Shown here: piece after piece, positions 43,971 through 56,954 of the stretch
Layout of the letters: each line of letters opens with the position of its first letter
How positions within the stretch are numbered: position 1 is the first letter of the stretch
Source: Rattus norvegicus
Taxonomy: Eukaryota; Chordata; Mammalia; Rodentia; Muridae
DNA length: 64,000 nt
Assembly (NCBI RefSeq): GCF_036323735.1
Contig: NC_086040.1
Location: 57,866,391 to 57,930,390 of the forward strand
Direction of reading: 5' to 3'
Program-made: the position numbers and the translations under genes
Notes under the pieces: model-generated
The model's database searches: none
Told to the model about the DNA's origin: nothing
The model's input: the letters and a program-made list of their open reading frames with translations, nothing else

Positions 43971-45480
43971 AATACTTATTCCATAATAAAATCAACCTAT
44001 TTAAAATTTTCTCATGTATGTGAAGGTATCTTTGAATTTGAGACATCTTTCCACATTCTAGGTTTTGAGACCACATTCACACATTATTTTTTCCAGTTTT
44101 CTTTTCTTTATCATAGTAAGACGTGTTGTATTAAATATGTTAATATTATGCACTAAATCCTTCAAATGTTTACTTATAGAACCTTGGGTTAGTTTCTGTT
44201 TCTTTCCTCTGCAATGACTATATTAATTTTACAGTTTGCAGGTCTCTCTTTCTTTACAAAACCCATCTCACGTGTTTTTGCTTTCATATAGAATGAAGTA
44301 AAAGCCTTTTAGTTTTTCTTTGAATAGTTAATGAACTAAAAAAATGTGTTGAATTTCCTATTTTAAGGCCAATGCAATACATTATTTCTTTAAAATGTTC
44401 CTAGAGTTTTGTTTTTACTTTTTCTTATTATTATTGTTCTCATTAGTAGCATTGTTAATATTCTGTGTAAGCTTTTATGTGTTCTGGTCATGTAGTGAAT
44501 ATAGAAGTCTTCCAAATATATATGTGTAGGTATCAAATTTAGGATCTTGGTTTTTCATGGCATGAAATTTTATCTGCTAAACCACCACACTGGAACACAC
44601 TATGACATTTTAAGGTGATATTTTGCTCCAGGCTACTTTCATATATAAAATGTGTTCATCATTTGGCTTTTAATAAATATTTTTTTTAATTATTATAATA
44701 TATTTTTCCATGTCCACTTGGTAACTCTAGTATGCTTATTTTAATATTTAATTAATAATTTAGTCATAATTATTATGCATTTGACACCTAGCTAATATGA
44801 AATTATCCTAGATACAATTGAATACATGCAATTAGTTACCTAAAGCATGAAGTTTGGTACAAAATTTTGTTTATTATTACTATGCATTTGCATAAAACAG
44901 AGAATATTTCATCGTCACAATACTGATGCCTATTTTACACAGTATGACAGCTACCAATTATCTGTGACTTTTAATCACTTAAAAGGAGTTAGTATTATAT
45001 TGTTAAATGATATTTCCCCACTATCAAGTAAATAGATTTTATTTTGCTTCAATTAATTAAACATGCTATAGCAGGAAATTTTTAATTTCCTCTTTTTGTT
45101 TGAGAATAAATTTAACTTTTAAATCCTCCTGCCTATCATAAAGTCAATATTCTTATAGAGGAAAATGTGCCATGTACAGGTCGAATTTCTAGTATAACAT
45201 GTAATTACAATCATCATTCTTGTCAGGTTCAAGTGATTGTTCACATCATGCCTGTAAAACACAATGATCAACATGGCAGGATCACCAGAAGGGCAGTGCA
45301 GTGGCATAAATAGCTTGGTGATAGCAAACAGCTCTCTAATTTTGCTTAAGTCCTGTTCAATGAACATGTATGGTGCTAGTAATTTACCCACGTATATAAG
45401 GCTATTGAAGCTGTGGTTATGGGGGAGAATGTACAGCCCCTTACATACTTAAGCCAGTATCATACCTAACAACAATCAAA
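43971..45480. other. AT-rich unassigned sequence with a 90-codon ORF
   Basis: No clear repeat. The minus-strand ORF 45,119-45,391 begins at an alternative codon and has no recognisable motif, and similar stop-free reading does not extend beyond it. Not considered a gene. Confidence 0.35.
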
Positions 45481-45489
45481 ACCATGTGT

Positions 45490-45770
45490 CCTTATATACA
45501 GAATTAATTACAGTCTCTGCAACAAAGATCACAGTGAAAATCCCAGCCATTCAAAATGCAGGATAGAAACTTCAAGTCCAGTCTCAATGGCTCGATCTAC
45601 AAAATGTCACTTGATTCAAGGCTGAGGAACATTACAGAAGAGGGGGCAAGAAGATTGTAAGAGACTAAAGTTTACTATGAGATGGTTTCTCAAAGTAACA
45701 CCAGAAATTACACTTATAACGTCTCACTAACACGACTGCCTAAACAACAGCTGAGGAAGACAGGGAATGG
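45490..45770. repeat. Rodent interspersed repeat, family not assigned
   Basis: ACAAAGATCACAGTGAAAAT, GAGGAACATTACAGAAGAGG, AAGAAGATTGTAAGAGACTA and AACACGACTGCCTAAACAAC are words I recall from a common rodent repeat. A related piece lies near 28,700-28,850. I cannot name it with confidence. Confidence 0.4.
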
Positions 45771-45807
45771 GGCAAATGAAAGTTTAGTTTTCTTTCTGTT
45801 TCAATTC

Positions 45808-45884
45808 CTCCTCTTCCTCCTCCTCCTCCTCCTCCTCCTCCTCCTCCTCCTCCTCCTCCCCCTCCTCCTCCTCCTCCTCCTCCT

Positions 45885-45932
<48 letters not shown>
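45808..45932. repeat. (TCC)n(TC)n polypyrimidine tract
   Basis: About 80 bp of TCC triplets are followed by about 42 bp of TC. It sits at the 3' end of the antisense L1 that begins at 45,936, so it probably grew from that element's purine-rich tail. Confidence 0.97.
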
Positions 45933-45935
<3 letters not shown>

Positions 45936-45939
<4 letters not shown>

Positions 45940-48900
45940 GGATATTTCCTGTTTACATATTGAATAGTATTCCCTTTTCCAGCTTTCCAGTCCATAAGCC
46001 CCTTAACCCTTCCCCCTACCCTTGTATAAGGGAGTTCAAATCCCCACATGGCCACCACACCCCTCCCCACATTCCCCTACACTGGGGGACAAACCATGTC
46101 AGAAAAAATTTTTTTCTCATTCTATTGTTTCTCAGCAAGTTCATCCTTTGCTCCATGCAGTAGGAACCATGGGTCAGTCCATGTACAGTCTTTCTGTTGT
46201 GGTTTGGTCCCTGGACGCTCTGGTTGGTTGACATTGTTATTATTATGGGGTTGAAAATCCCTTCAGCTCTTTCAGTCCTTTCTCTAATTCCTCCAACTGG
46301 GGACTCATTCTTGGTTCAGTGGTTTGCTGATGGCATTTGCCTCTGTATTCGACATATTCTGGCTGTGTCTCTCAGGAGGGATCAATATCCAGTCATTGAC
46401 AGCCTGCACCTCTTAGCTTCCTCCATCTTATCTAGTTTTGGTGTCTGTATATGTATGAGTTACATTGGGACATGCTCTGGACGGCAGGTCCTTCAGTCTC
46501 TGCTATAAAGTTTGTCTCCTTATTCCCTCCCATGGATATGTTTGTTCCCCTCTTAAAGAAGGAGTGAAGCATCTGCATTTTGGTGATCCTTCCTGAGTTT
46601 CATGAGGTCTGTGTATGGCATGATGGGTAATTCAAGCTTTTTGGCTAATATCTGCTTAACAATGAATGCATATCAAGTGTGTTTTTCTGTGATTGAGTAA
46701 CCTCACTCAGGATGATATTTTCTAGTTCATTCCATTTGCCTAGAATTTCATGATGTCATTGTTTTTACAGCTGAGTAATATTCCATTGTGTAGATGGACC
46801 ACATTTCTGTATCCATTCCTCTGTTCAAGGACATCTGGGTTCTTTCCAGCTTCTGGCTATATTAAATAAGGCTGCTAAGAACACAGTCAAATATATTTCT
46901 CTGTTGTATGTTGGACCATATTTTGGGTGTATGCTCAAGAGGGGTATAGCTGGGTCCTCAGGTCATGGAATGTCCAATTTTCTGAGGAACCTCCAGACTG
47001 ATTTTCAGAAGTGTTCTACAAGTCTGCAATCCCACCAACAATGGAGGAGTGTTCCTCTTTCTCCACTTCCTCACCAGCATCTGCTGTCACCTGAGATTTA
47101 TAACTTAGCCATTCTGACTGGTGTGAGGTGGAAACTCAGATTTGCTTTGTTTTGAATTTCCCTGATGACTAAGGATGTTGAATATTTATTGAGGTGTTTT
47201 TTGCCCATTTGATAACCTTCAGCAGAGAATGTTTTGTAACTCACTGTACCCAATTATTAGTAGTGTTTTTTTTTTGCTTTCTAGAGTCTAACTTCCTAAG
47301 TTCTTTGTATATTCTGGATATTCCCCACTATCAGATATAGGATTGGTAAAAATATTTTCCCAATCTGTTGGTTGCAGTTTTTTTCCTAATGATGGTATCT
47401 TTTGCCTTACAGAACATTGCTATTTTATGAGGTCCTATTTGTCAATTCTTGATCTTAGAGCACAAGTCATTGGTGTTTTTTTCAGGAAATTTTCTCCAGT
47501 GCCCATGTGTTCAAGTCTCTTCCCCACCTTTTCTTCTCTTAGTTTGAGTGCATCAGGTTTGATGTGTAGGTCTTTGATTCACTTGTACTTAAGCTTTGTA
47601 CATGGTCATAAAAATGGGATAATTTGGATTCATCTACATACTGACTTCCTGTTGAACCAGCACTATTTTTGGAAAATGCTGGTTCTTCCTTTGTATGGAT
47701 TTATCTCCGTTGCCAAAGACCAAGTGATAGGTTTGTTTTCATTTCTAGGTCTTCAACTCTATTCCACTCTCTATCTGTCTGTCTCTCTACAAATATTATG
47801 CAGTTTTTATCACTGTTGCTCTGTAATACTGCTTGAGTTCAGGGGTGATGATTCCCCGAGAAGTTCTTTTATTGTTGGGGATACTTTTAGCCATCCTGGC
47901 TTTTTCTTATTCCAAATGAATTTGAAAATTGCTCTTTCTATCTCTATTAAAGAAGTGCGTTGTAATTTCGATGGATATTGCATTAAATGTGTAGATTGCT
48001 TTTGGCAAAATGGTCATCTTGACTATATTAATCCTGTCAATCCATGAGCATGGAAGCTCTTTCTATCTTCTGAGATCTTCCTCAATTTCTTTCATCAGAT
48101 ACTTGATCTTCTTGTCATACAGATCATTCAAATGCTTGGTTAATCTAACACCAAGATATTTTATATTATTTGGGACTATTGTGAAGTGTGTGATTTCATT
48201 ATTTTCTTTCTCAGCCTGTTTATCCATTGAGGAGAGGAACGGTACTGGTATGTTTCAGTTAATTTTATACACTGACACTTTGCTGAAGTTGTTTATCACG
48301 TTAAGAAGTTCTCTGGTGGAACTTTTGGGGTCACTTAAGTATATACTATCATATCATCTGCAAATAGTGATATTTTGATATCTTCCCTTCCAATTTGTAT
48401 CCCTTTGACCCCCTTTTGCTGTCTGGTTTCTCTGCCTATGACATGGAGTCCCATATTGAATACGTAGGGAGAGATTAGGCAGCCTGGTCTCATTTTTGAT
48501 TTTAATGGGATTGCTACAAGTTACTCTCCATTTAGTTTGATGGTAGATACAGGTTTGCTGTATATTTTTTACACTATGTTTTGATATGAGCTTTCAATTC
48601 GTGATTTTTCCAGGACTTTTATCCACAAGGGATGTTGAAATTTGTCAAATGCTATCTCACCATCTAATGAAATGACCTTGTGCTCCTTATCTTTGAGTTT
48701 GTTTACATGATGGATTTCATTTATGAATTTTCCTATATTGAACCATCCTTCCATCCCTGGGTTCAAGTCTACTTGATCATGATGGATGATTTTTTTGATG
48801 TGTTCTTAGATTCCGTTTGAAGAATTTTACTGAGTATTTTTCATCAATATTCATAAGGGAAATTGGTGTGAAGTTCTCTTTCTGTGCTGAGTCTTTGTGT

Positions 48901-50110
48901 GGGTTAGGTATAAGAGTAATTGTGGATTCATATAAGGAATGTGCTAGTGCTCTCTCTGTCCAATTTTGTGGACAGATTGTTTTGACAATATTATTATGAG
49001 GTCTTCTAAGACGGTCTGATAGAATTCTGCACTGAACCCATCTCGACCTGGGCTCTGTTTTGTTGGGAGACTTTTAATATCTGCTTCTATTTCCTTAGGA
49101 GTTATGGGGTTGTTTAGATAGTTTATTTGTTCCTGGTTTAACTTTGCTACCTGTTATCTGTCTACAAAATTGTCCATTTCCTCCAGATTTTGCACATTTT
49201 TTGAATATAGGCTTATAAAGTAGAATCTGATGATTTTTTTTTTAATTTCTACAGATTCTGTTGTTATGTCTCCCTTTTCATTTCTGATTTTGGTAATTTG
49301 GATACAGACTATTTGACCTCTGGTTAGTTTGGCTAAGGGTTTATCTATCTTATTGTTTTCTCGAAAAAACAGTTCCTGGTTTTGTTGATTCTTTGTATCG
49401 TCCTTTTCATTTCTACTTCGTTGATTTCAGCTTAGAGTTTGATAATTTCCTGCTTTCTATCCCCCTTGGGTTTTCTTATTTCTTTTTGTTCCAGAGCTTT
49501 TACATGTGCTATCAAGCTCCTGACATATGCTCTCTCCTGTTTCTTTTTGCAAGCACTCAGATCTATAAGTTTTCCTCTTAGCTCTGTTTCCTTGTGTCAC
49601 ATAAGTTTGGGAATGTTTTATCTTCATTTTCATTAAGTTCTAATAAGTCTTTAATTTCTTTCTTTATTTCTTCCTTCACCAAGTTGTCATGGAGTAAAGC
49701 ATTTTTCAACTTCCATGTACATGAGGGCTATCTGTCATTATTGTTATTTTTGAAGACCAGTCTTAGTGTGTGGTGATCTGAGAGAATGCATGTGATTATT
49801 TCTATCTTCCTGTATCTGTTAAGGTCTGTTGAGGGATCATTTATGTGGTCAATTTTGAAGAAGGTTCCCGAGATCATGAGAAGAATGTATATCCTTAATT
49901 TTTAGAATGGAATATTTTTTTAAATATCTGCTAAATCCATTTGGTTCATAACTTCTATGCTTTCTCTACATCTCTGTTTAATTTCTGTTTCCAATATCTC
50001 TCCAGTGATGAGGGTGGGTTGTTGAAATCTCCTACTATTATCATGTCAGGTGCAATGTGTGCTTTTAGCTTTATTAAGGTTTCTTTTATGCAACCTCAGG
50101 ATTTCTCGTG
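45936..50110 (-). mobile_element. Long 5'-truncated L1, antisense (element 2)
   Basis: Read on the minus strand, ORF2 runs from the endonuclease domain (near 49,900-50,110) through RT and the C-terminus to the 3'UTR (45,936-46,650). The FADD motif of the RT active site is readable at about 48,350-48,372, and ISLDGEIAFDKF precedes it at about 48,640-48,675. Many frameshifts and stops break the frame. The 234-codon plus-strand ORF at 47,343-48,047 is an antisense artefact. It reaches slightly further 5' than L1 element 1. Confidence 0.93.
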
Positions 50111-51932
50111 AATCATTTTTATTGCACAAATTCAAATGTAAGTATAACATTCTGGTTCTTGAGTTGATATTCTGGAAATTTAACTGGGAGAGGCAAGGCC
50201 TCACTAACTAGAGAGCTACATATACAAATACAGAAACTACTAATGAAAACAAAGTTGCTTTAAAATATTTAAAATTTAGAAAAGTATTCATTTTTTGTTT
50301 TGTCTGTGGGAAGGTTGTTTACTTGTTTATGGTTTGTTTGTTTTAATATGGAGAAATATTTACAGTACATCAAAATAAGTGTGAAATGAATCACAATAGA
50401 ATCCTCTTCATTCCAGCAATTTTTCTACAAGAGCAGAGTCCACAGAGTGGTCAAGTATGTACAACAGACCTCCTGCTTCATAATTGTCAGAGCTTTAAGA
50501 GCTTCCTATGTTCTCTACACTTAGATTTTTTTAAATTTTTCATGAATGGGTGCAGATCTAATCTAATAGATCTAATAAGCTAGTAACCTGACTATGTCGT
50601 CTGCCCCCATGAGAAATCTTTGTATTGTTTTGCTTTTTTGTTGTTGTTGTTTCGGGAGCTGTGTTTTTCATTATCCCCAATAGAAAATTAATCTAGTGAT
50701 CAATTAGTGAATAGAAACAAAATTTATGTGTTGTGATGAGAAACTCCTCAAAATAGAATTTAAACAAAGGTAAATCTAAAATGTTTGTGTGTAGATATGC
50801 ACTCATGCTCATGTCCCATGTAGCTGACAAGCATTCCACACCACATCAACTTAAGTGATTTGGGAAATTAACTTAATTCACACAGAAGCAAACTCATAGG
50901 GAATACATTTTTTTTCTTCGCTGCATTTATAATTGACCAAATGGTGAAAAGGGATGTAAAGAAATACTGTTACCCTGCATTGTTGTTTATACTAACATTT
51001 TAATTCATGTACAGTCTCCATGTCCTCTTTCTCTATTGTGTTTCTCTGTGTCTGTGTTTCTGCATGAATATATAAGCAGACATGTGTATGTGGCATACGT
51101 GTGAGTGTGTGCATATATGTGTGTGTGTTTGTGTAATATATGGTATTGTACACATATGTAACATGTTTATTTATAATTTGGAAATACTGAAAATCATATT
51201 TGATTTGTGAATCAATCATGTGCTGATCTACTCACATACATCTGACATTTCATTATATCAAGTGAATAGAGACAGAGCCGAACAGGCTGGTGATATCTCC
51301 TATTCTACACTTGTCAAGAAAAAGTGTTGTATTTTTGGAAAGAAAACCCAAACTTCAGAAAATGCATATACAACCAACAAAACAGGAAAGGTCATCTCCT
51401 TTGAAGGGGAAAGTTATCAGACTGGGAGAAAAATGAGTTTGCCACATTCCAATATTTGAGGGACATGAGACTGAACTTCAGAAGATATACTGGGAAGGGA
51501 CAGGCAGAATCCCCAAGAAACCAAAGTAAGCTAAACACTGGAGCTTCTCATTACACGAGAGCTCAGAGATTGGAAAGGATGGTGAACATAATGATAAGAA
51601 CTTTGCAGTCCATACTGAGTCTCCATATAAGGCTACAATGTGAACAAGATGAGAAGGAGTCACACCACAGTGCTATAAGCTACTTTACAAGTTACATTGT
51701 GAAAAACAGAGTGTAACTATAGACAGAAGAGAAGGATGATATTTGAACACAGACAAGGCTGTGCTGGAACTGAACAGTTTTCCATGTAAGTAACCAAACA
51801 AGCACACAGCAGGTGCCATATGCAAAAGTGAGCAAAGAGGAATGAACTGCATAGATACTATGTGTACAGAAATACAGGTATTTTGGTGGAATTCTAAGAT
51901 GTTGAGATGAAAGAATAGGAAGGAAAATCTAT
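50111..51932. other. Unassigned, mostly unique-looking sequence
   Basis: No repeat family recognised apart from a short TG-rich patch near 51,080-51,140. ORFs of 79-94 codons (51,220-51,459, 51,456-51,716, 51,685-51,969) lack motifs. Confidence 0.35.
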
Positions 51933-51933
51933 C

Positions 51934-52030
51934 AAGCCAGGCACCATGTCTTGCTCTTAGAATACTCACATTCAGAGACTGAGGGAGAGAAATTAGGAAT
52001 TTCAGGTTAGCCTGGACTACATATCCAGAC
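51934..52030 (+). mobile_element. B1 SINE, diverged
   Basis: AGCCAGGCACCATGTCTTGC, CACATTCAGAGACTGAGGGA and TCAGGTTAGCCTGGACTACA keep the B1 order at high divergence. The 3' half is lost. Confidence 0.7.
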
Positions 52031-52548
52031 TATACATCTTTTATTTTTTTCTTTACTTAAATCAACAGTCTGATTGATAGAATATCATGAACAATATTAA
52101 GAAAACAGACATTTAATGCCTACACAGTAATACTCCTGCTAAGAAAACATTCTATAAAGAGACAGGAACTATTAAGTTACAAATGCCAGCTGACATATTG
52201 AAGGTTGTGGCATGAAGGGGTCTGGTGTTGTTTGCTTGATCGTTCTTAACTTTCATGGATCACTTTACACTTCTTAAAAAGTTCTCTAACGACCTCGTTA
52301 CTGTGCAGACATCGAGATGTGCCTTGCTTTTAATTCTATGTATTAAAACCGGTATTCATTTATTTATCAAATGATTTTTTGATTTTACTTAATCTTCAAT
52401 AATAATGAGTATTGAGGATGATACCTTTATTGTGTGGGTTTCAATATTCATAAATGCAATCAGATGATAATCGGGTCAAACACAAACACAGGGTGGTTGG
52501 AGAGATTATACCTGTGGCAACACGAAAACATAGAAATGAGTAGGTTGA

Positions 52549-52650
52549 AGGGCTGGGGATTTAGTTCAGTGGTAGAGCGCTTACCTGGGAAGCGCAAGGC
52601 CCTGGTTTCGGTCCCCAGCTCCAAAAAAAAGAACCAAAAAAAAAAAAAAA
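52549..52650 (+). mobile_element. Young ID SINE with perfect 17-bp target duplication
   Basis: GGGCTGGGGATTTAGTTCAG, TGGTAGAGCGCTTACCTGGG, AAGCGCAAGGCCCTGGTTTC, GGTCCCCAGCTCC and an A-rich tail with GAACC interruptions. AGAAATGAGTAGGTTGA occurs at 52,532-52,548 and again at 52,651-52,667 without mismatch, so insertion was recent. Confidence 0.98.
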
Positions 52651-52667
52651 AGAAATGAGTAGGTTGA

Positions 52668-53085
52668 TCAGTTTTTCTGCATAACACTGATAACTAGTTA
52701 ATGATAAGAATGTAAAAAATTGAGATACAGTCAAGGTTTTCTTTTCCTTAATTTGAATGATTGCTTATGCAGCATGTGAAACTGAACACAGTCTTATGGT
52801 AAACCTTCTGCCTGAGCTTCATTAGTGCCAGGACTACATGTATCCACCTTCTATTGTAAGTATTTGTACACTTGGCTAAATGCTTATCACACTTTGAAAA
52901 ATCCCCTGGTGTTAAGAGAGAAAGTATTAGGTATGAAATTCTGTGAGAAAAAATCTTCTAAGCTTTGATTTTTGTGACTGCAGACAAAGACTTTGACTCT
53001 GATGTAACTGAGCCTCTAAAATACTAAAAAAATAATATCTCTCATCTGCAAGAATCCTACTAATTGCTTACTGCTCTGTGTTTCT
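52668..53085. other. Unassigned sequence upstream of the OR pseudogene
   Basis: No repeat recognised. It may hold the former upstream region of the olfactory receptor gene. Confidence 0.35.
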
Positions 53086-53089
53086 GGAG

Positions 53090-53728
53090 ATGAGTGTCAA
53101 TTGTGTCAACTGCTCTTTGTGGCAGGAAAAGGGCTTCTCTGTCAAATGCTTTGCAATTGCCAAGAACTGTGAGGTCCCTGGAGAATGCTTCTTCTGTTCA
53201 CCCTCATTCTGCTCTCATAGCCTTTGCTATCTGCACCAGTCCATCTCTACACACCCCAATGTACTTCTTTCTGGGGACCTTATGTATCCTGGAAATTGGT
53301 TACACAGGCTCTGTCATACCCAAGATATGGAGAGCCTTGTAAGTGAGATCTGAGGAATCTCTCAGAAGGGATGTGCCCCACAGATGTTTTTCTTCACCCT
53401 TTTTGGTATAACTGAGTGTTTCATATCGGCAGTCATGTCCTTTGGCCACCGTATGGCCCAGCTTCACTATGCAACTCAAATGAGTCATGAGGTATGCGCC
53501 CATATGGCAATTGTTTCATGGGGAATAGGTTGCCTTGTAGGGTTGGGACAAAACTACTTGAGACCCAAATCTAACCACCCACAAGGAGTTGATAAATTCT
53601 TGGTCATCTTCCATATCACTGTGACATCCTTGCTGAATCCCATCATCTATAGCTTAATGAACCAAGATGTCAAGGCAGCACTGAAAAGAACTCTGGGTCA
53701 GAAGAAAGTTCTGATAATAAATAGGTAA
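53090..53728 (+). pseudogene. Olfactory receptor pseudogene (OR10-like), internally deleted
   Basis: Olfactory receptors are seven-helix odorant GPCRs, usually about 310 residues in one exon. Here an ATG at 53,090 begins a damaged N-terminus. SLHTPMYFFLG (53,244-53,276) and LEIGYTGSVIPKI mark helix 2. A frameshift near 53,330 and a TGA at 53,351-53,353 follow. From 53,384 the frame reads MFFFTLFGITECF (helix 3) with a degraded DRY region (SFGHRMAQ), then HYATQMSHEVCAH and helix 4. After VGLGQ it jumps straight to YLRPKSNHP and helix 7 (NPIIYSLMNQ, about 53,635-53,664), losing roughly 85 residues covering extracellular loop 2 to helix 6. The LEIGYT and GQKK-type tail suggest the OR10 group. 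Non-functional. Confidence 0.9.
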
Positions 53729-54310
53729 TTAAGGATCCCAAATTGCTCTTTCAAAAAGGTGCAAAGTCTGTGAAAGAAAGAAAACAAAATCATTGTTTTC
53801 TTTCTTGCTGTCTTGAAACAAACTTAAGAAACATAACTTTATTTTAGTGTATTCCCTTTATTCCCCACCATGTTTAATTGCAAACAATTGTAAAGTTTGC
53901 CTGCTACTAAATTAAGTAGATAAGTCCAGTAAATAAAGGTTTTCTTCTGGGCAGAGTTTAAACTACATGCTAATGTCTCAGGGGCCCTGAAAATTCTCTG
54001 TGTCCATTCTTAGCTATTTGGAAATCTTCCAGAAATTGTTTGTAAATGATCTCAACTCGTTATGCTACAATTCCATATTCCTCAGTACATGTAAATGCAT
54101 TGCTTTGGATTGGAACTGCTAAGTAGTTCTCAGGACAGTGAATTGTTAGCCTCTGCTTTGTGTACCATTTGGTCAGTCCATACTTCAGTTCTGGGCACCC
54201 AGGGCCTATGATTTTGGAACAGGAGTAGTATTTCCTCCACTGTTTGATATCTATAGGGTGGTGGAAAAGAATTTCAGCCAGGCGATTCTCAACATCAATA
54301 TTATAGTTTC
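53729..54310. other. Unassigned sequence downstream of the OR pseudogene
   Basis: No repeat or coding signal recognised. Confidence 0.35.
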
Positions 54311-54312
54311 AG

Positions 54313-54361
<49 letters not shown>

Positions 54362-54410
54362 CACACCCACACAAACACAAACAAACACATACACACGCAT
54401 GCATGCACAC
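54313..54410. repeat. (CA)n compound microsatellite
   Basis: About 40 bases of AC, then ACGCAC, AAACAC and CATGCATGCAC variants. Confidence 0.97.
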
Positions 54411-56535
54411 ATTATACAGGAATTGAAGTGGGTTTATAAGTGACAGAATACAAATATAAAAGTCAGCTAGTGTCAGATAATTAGATTCAGGTTGCTATTC
54501 AACAAGAAAATAAAATAACATAAAATTAGAATCTTGAGTCTTTATGAGTATAATTAAACAAAAATAAAATTCCATTTAAATGTGCTGAAAATATGGAAGA
54601 CATTAAAAAAATTACCATGACACTAAAACTACAGTAATGTTTTAGGCATGAGTCACCCAAACAGAAAGACAATAATTATATTCTCCTCGGACTCATGGTT
54701 CTGAGTCTACTTACATGCAGTAAGGACCACTCAGGTCAAAATGTTGGTAAAAAAATGAACAAGATGTTGAAAACTAATAATAAAGTTTTGAAGAGACACA
54801 CAGTTTTTATATAGGCTTTATGTGATTCTCCTATAACTTCTATTACTTTAAAAGAAAATAAAAGGAAAAATACATTAAAATATTTTATCTACAAAAGGAA
54901 AATAATTTAAAATAATTTCATTGCTCCATAATTGGGAGTAATTGTTAAGATGACAGTCATCCTCCTAATGTTTAACAGCGATAAGCAAAGCAAGAAACAC
55001 TTTTTGGTATCTGTGTCAAGTACGTATAATCTCAACCTAAAAGAGAAAAACCACTGTGCAAATCCAAATTCAGAGATATCCTAGCAAAGTAATTATTAAT
55101 CTTCAAAGGCGTGGTCACAGAATATAAAAATAGTAATGAATTATCACAGAATAGAATGACGAAAGACATGTAATATCTAAATGTCAACTGGGTTTCTGGA
55201 TTGGATACGGGCATAGAAAGTGTACAGTTCTAGAAACATTGTTGTTATGATTCGGTCAACCTACTGTGTTACTTGTAACATATTTTTTTTTAATTTTCTG
55301 ATTTTGAGAATTAGTCATTAGATTGATTAAAGTATATAAAATTCAGGAATTAGGTTAAGATATAAAACCATACTGTTTCCTATCAAATAAATCTGATTTT
55401 CTTGTGTAGTTTGAATTCAGCTTTATTTTTGTATTTATTTTTTTTATTAATTTATTTATGTCTGCTTTCCCCCACAGAGTCTCTTACTCCAAACACCACC
55501 CCTTTCTGATTTCTTCTTTCAAAGAGACAAAACAACAGTAGTTATAAGGCATGTTCAGTCCCTGAACAGCTGTTCACTTGGTCACGCATTTGAAAATCGA
55601 CAACATTGATAGTGCAGACATCAGGAAATAGCTTCAAAAATTAAATATTCTCCAGTTATCAGCTATCAGCTATCAGCTTGACAAAACTGCAAGAATCCGA
55701 GAAAAAAAATATCCTTGAAATGTACGTAGAGAAAATTGATCTGACAAGAAGGAAAACAGATAGCAACCTTCCTGGATTCAACACCAGAGAGCCTAAGTCC
55801 CTGTAGTGTATTCTGCATGAGTTTATAGAGTTTATGGGCTAATACCTGGAAATGAACTCCTACAAAAACCAACAACAAACTAACCACAAACTGCAATATT
55901 TATAAAAGGCAAACAAATATGTGGAAAGTATTATTTTCAGCTCTATATGAGTATATTAATGTTTATTAATTTGTATATAAATAAAAATTTAATTTCATTA
56001 CTGTAAATTTTATTACAATTTTTCTAAATAAATAGATTTCAAGTGACTCATGCCATCATTAACTTTTAGTGCCTTTGATTGCATTATAGATCAATAAAGT
56101 GTTTATTTGACTGTGCTCATCACTATGAATATTCATGAAAGACAAATTATGTCAACCAGGAACTGCTCTTCTGTTTTTATATTTTGTTGTACATATGTAA
56201 GAGTTTCATGTGCTTGTTCATGTGTGTAGTACATCCATGCCTAGTGTCCAGGAGGTTGAAAAGGGTGTAAGATTCCACCTGAAATTACAGCCACCTGTGA
56301 GCTGTCACTCAGGAGCTTGGGTTCGGCCACGGGTTCTCTGGAAGAACAGATAATGCTACTAATCAGCGAATCATTTCTTTATCTTCAGCAACCGCCATTT
56401 TTTTGTAAATATATTGCGTAAGCTGTTCTGTCTTCTGCATAGACCACTGTTTTCTCAAATGTGCTAATTTAATATTAAACACACACCCACCAGCTTCTTA
56501 CCTTCATATGTATGTATGTATACATATATATATAT
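54411..56535. other. AT-rich unassigned sequence
   Basis: No clear gene. ORFs of 60-76 codons (55,032-55,214 and 55,666-55,896, minus) have no OR or other motif. A T-rich patch at 55,430-55,510 may be an old L1 3' end. Confidence 0.35.
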
Positions 56536-56712
56536 ATTCAAACAGACACACTCATACACACTGACACACACACTGACACACACACAGACACACGCACAAC
56601 TGTTCTTATCTTCAAGTTTACTTACTTACACACACACACACATATTCTTACCTTCAAGTTTACTTAGTTACATAAACCAACACACAAACACACACACACA
56701 CACACACACACT
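56536..56712. repeat. Compound CA-rich repeat
   Basis: ACACACTGACACAC words and two copies of a TTCTTACCTTCAAGTTTACTTA-like segment (56,603-56,630 and 56,645-56,670) separated by (AC)n runs. Confidence 0.85.
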
Positions 56713-56744
56713 CCTGCTTCTTACCTTTAAGTAGACTTACTTAT

Positions 56745-56950
56745 TTTCATAGTTATTTATTTATGCACTTTACATGCTACACACTGCCCCCCTCCAGCTC
56801 ACCCCCCTCACAATCCTTCCCCCAGCCCTTTCTCCTCTGAGCAGGAGGAGACCCCACGGGTATCTCCTCACCTTGCACATCTAGTCTCTCTGATCACATC
56901 CTCTGCTACTGAGGCCAGACACAGCAGCCTAGATGGATGGGGTGGGGAGG
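56745..56950 (-). mobile_element. L1 (Lx-like) 3' end, antisense
   Basis: A C-rich stretch (CACTGCCCCCCTCCAGCTCA, CACAATCCTTCCCCCAGCCC, TCTGAGCAGGAGGAGACCCC, GCACATCTAGTCTCTCTG, CTACTGAGGCCAGACACAGC) read in reverse resembles the 3' end of an older rodent L1. Confidence 0.65.
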
Positions 56951-56954
56951 TAGA

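Noticed and set aside
45682..46070. Leu-rich and Arg/Glu-rich ORFs on opposite strands
   Set aside because: They translate the (TCC)n(TC)n tract.
47343..48047. 234-codon plus-strand ORF, one of the longest in the window
   Set aside because: It is antisense to L1 ORF2 (the FADD region reads on the minus strand at ~48,350), so it is a shadow of L1 sequence.
51220..51716. Two adjacent plus-strand ORFs of 79 and 86 codons
   Set aside because: They have no recognisable motifs, no shared frame and no splice-site support.
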